Part shown: positions 15,252 through 16,407 of the stretch, one piece after another | How the letters are laid out: each line of letters begins with the position of its first letter | How positions within the stretch are numbered: the stretch's first letter is position 1 | Assembly (NCBI GenBank): GCA_934725835.1 | Contig: CAKVCR010000028.1 | Coordinates: 1 to 16,407, forward strand | DNA: 16,407 nt | From: an uncultured Odoribacter sp. | GTDB taxonomy: Bacteria; Bacteroidota; Bacteroidia; Bacteroidales; Marinifilaceae | Direction of reading: 5' to 3' | Translations under genes and position numbers: made by a program | The notes under the pieces: model-generated | Told to the model about the DNA's origin: nothing | The model's database searches: none | Seen by the model: the letters and a program-made list of their open reading frames with translations, nothing else

Positions 15252-15280
15252 TGGTAAATATGAAAATGGACACAAAGATA
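15244..15280. repeat. 10-base perfect inverted repeat containing mirrored -7 boxes
   Basis: TATCTTTGTG at 15244-15253 and its exact reverse complement CACAAAGATA at 15271-15280 are separated by 17 bases. The left arm is the plus-strand -7 element; the right arm is a matching TATCTTTG on the minus strand. The right arm ends 7 bases before ATG 15288. Confidence 0.85.
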
Positions 15281-15287
15281 ATATAAG

Positions 15288-15971
15288 ATGAAGAAGTTTT
15301 ATTTATTAATCGCAGCTATTGCATTAGTTTTAAGTGCGTGTAACTCCAATAAAGTGAAGATTCGTGGAGAAGTGAAAGATTTAGTGGGTACTGTTAAATT
15401 GTTGGCAGAAATGCCAGGACAGCAAGGAATGGTAGTGTTGGCTCAGCAGGAAGTGACCGATGGTAAAATTAATTTGGAAACAGAGCAGTTTCAAATACCC
15501 GGTCGTGTTTGGATTGATATTGCCGGTAAAAACACATTGACAACCATTGTTGATTCTAAAGATCAGATTTGGATTCAGGGTAAGGCTAAATTCCCTGATC
15601 AAATTGAGGTAAAGGGTTCTGGTTTGGACAAGGAATATAAAAAGTTAAAAAAGATGTTTGCTGAAAAATATGAAGGTCCAATAGAGCCGATTGATAAAAA
15701 TATTCACAAGTTGATGAACAAAGAAAGACGTAATGCTAATGATGAGGTGATGTTGGGTGTATTTCAACTGCAGCGCCAGCGTTACATTCGTGCTCGTGCA
15801 AATTATGTAAAGAATTTGATTGAAGCTAATCCATCTCAGGAATTGTCACTTTTCTTATTGCAGGATGAATTGCAGGATAGTACAGATTTGCAGAAACGCT
15901 TGTTCAAAATGATAAGTGTTCCTAATAAGGAAAGCAATTTATACAAGACAGTTGCTGAAAAAATGCAATAA
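15288..15971 (+). CDS. DUF4369-like lipoprotein (TlpA-type N-terminus without thioredoxin domain)
   Basis: The 227-residue product has a lipoprotein signal peptide MKKFYLLIAAIALVLSAC (lipidated Cys18) and a beta-rich domain with VKIRGEVKDLVGTVKLLAEM, IPGRVWIDIAGKNTLTTIVD and IWIQGKAKFPDQIEVKGSGL, which follows the DUF4369 pattern seen at the N-terminus of Bacteroidetes TlpA proteins. The C-terminal 90 residues are helical and charged. No CxxC or thioredoxin fold is present, and the gene ends with a normal stop and a terminator, so it looks like a genuine short protein and not a recent truncation. It sits just after a TlpA-like gene with a similar N-terminus. Role unknown; envelope location is inferred from the signal. 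Confidence 0.85.
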   Translation: MKKFYLLIAAIALVLSACNSNKVKIRGEVKDLVGTVKLLAEMPGQQGMVVLAQQEVTDGKINLETEQFQIPGRVWIDIAGKNTLTTIVDSKDQIWIQGKAKFPDQIEVKGSGLDKEYKKLKKMFAEKYEGPIEPIDKNIHKLMNKERRNANDEVMLGVFQLQRQRYIRARANYVKNLIEANPSQELSLFLLQDELQDSTDLQKRLFKMISVPNKESNLYKTVAEKMQ

Positions 15972-15975
15972 AGAG

Positions 15976-16000
15976 AAAACCATGCAAATGGTTTTGTTTT
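15976..16000 (+). terminator. Intrinsic terminator after the DUF4369-like gene
   Basis: AAAACCAT (15976-15983), a GCAA loop and ATGGTTTT (15988-15995) form an 8-base stem followed by GTTTT. Confidence 0.75.
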
Positions 16001-16026
16001 CCCGTTTTTATTACTTAGTTGTTTTT

Positions 16027-16052
16027 AGGGGTGCCTTGGGGTACCCCTTTTT
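16027..16052 (+). terminator. Second, GC-richer hairpin terminator
   Basis: AGGGGTGCC (16027-16035), a TTGG loop and GGTACCCCT (16040-16048, with one G-T pair) give a 9-base stem followed by TTTTTG. It lies 31 bases after the previous hairpin and is the last insulator before the gene at 16131. Confidence 0.75.
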
Positions 16053-16130
16053 GTTGCATGATTTTGGATAGGATGAAATTTTGATTTTTTTGTAATTAAT
16101 ATTATTTTTACCGCTACTATATCTTTTACT

Positions 16131-16407
16131 ATGGTTAAAAAATTGATATTGCGTACATTGTTGGTAATCATGGTTGCTGCTTTTACAGCAGTCGTGGTGG
16201 TACAGTGGTTGTGGATTAAATATGCAATCAAGGAGCGAGAGAATAAATTTACGTCTCAGGTTTATGATGTGCTTAATAAAGTGGTTGGGAGAATAGATGA
16301 AATTAATTATATTAAATATCGTCGAGAGATGAACCAACAGTTGGGCGAGATAAAGAATTATAATGATATGATAGTCGCCCAGCATGGAACGGGAACAAAT
16401 ACTGGTT
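16131..16407 (+). CDS. Membrane protein, probably N-terminus of a sensor histidine kinase (cut by window edge)
   Basis: From ATG 16131 the frame is open to the edge (92 codons). Residues about 9-29 form a membrane segment (TLLVIMVAAFTAVVVVQWLW), followed by IKYAIKERENKFTSQVYDVLN, KVVGRIDE and a charged, tyrosine-rich stretch. A short cytoplasmic N-terminus, one hydrophobic helix ending in aromatics, and then ERENKFTSQVYDVLNKV is how many Bacteroides two-component sensor kinases begin their periplasmic sensing part. The kinase core (H-box, ATP-binding) is beyond the window, so the call is an inference. Upstream are two hairpin terminators, so the gene should have its own promoter; TATCTTTT at 16119-16126 has one mismatch to TAnnTTTG but is very close to the ATG. 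Confidence 0.55.
   Translation, partial: MVKKLILRTLLVIMVAAFTAVVVVQWLWIKYAIKERENKFTSQVYDVLNKVVGRIDEINYIKYRREMNQQLGEIKNYNDMIVAQHGTGTNTG

Noticed and set aside
16011..16385. Minus-strand frames at the right edge
   Set aside because: They overlap the terminators and the plus-strand membrane protein, and have asparagine/isoleucine/tyrosine-rich shadow composition.

Overview
The window looks like a Bacteroides (or close Bacteroidales) chromosome. The evidence is the repeated Bacteroides-type promoter (-33 TTG or TTTG, then TAnnTTTG about 18 to 23 bases later), AT-rich leaders with little Shine-Dalgarno signal, several short-signal-peptide lipoproteins, a TlpA-like lipoprotein, a B12-riboswitch-controlled TonB receptor and Bacteroidales-style protein families. 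Species cannot be fixed from this sequence alone.

Layout. (1) Positions 1-775, minus strand: 5' part of a BtuB-like TonB-dependent receptor, with a cobalamin riboswitch and promoter upstream. (2) Positions about 776-3060: an accessory patch. It holds the decayed 3' end of an IS982-like transposase (minus), a tandem hairpin-forming leader, an unrecognised two-gene cassette on the plus strand (a small protein with an RNA polymerase alpha-CTD-like helix-hairpin-helix domain, then a membrane-anchored 411-residue protein overlapping it by ATGA), and a decapitated C-terminal piece of a PD-(D/E)XK/DUF1703-type protein. A strong hairpin terminator closes the patch. (3) Positions 3123-9126, minus strand: a housekeeping block read right to left as M23 peptidase, MerR-type regulator, NIF3-like protein, coiled-coil zinc-ribbon protein, terminator, valS. 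(4) Positions 9148-11868: alaS, transcribed divergently from the M23 gene through overlapping promoters. (5) Positions 11880-16052, plus strand: three envelope lipoprotein genes, each with its own promoter. They are an OmpA-like/TPR protein, a TlpA-like thioredoxin protein, and a short DUF4369-like protein resembling a TlpA-type N-terminus without the thioredoxin domain. (6) Positions 16131-16407: start of a membrane protein that looks like a sensor histidine kinase, cut by the window edge.

Most of the window is conserved core. The only candidate for an undescribed system is the cassette at 1197-2755. It is a translationally coupled pair of a small putative nucleic-acid- or protein-binding HhH protein and a membrane-anchored helical protein, sitting between mobile-element debris and a truncated nuclease-like gene. 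That setting would suit a defence or other accessory function, but no catalytic motif was recognised in either protein, so the function stays open.
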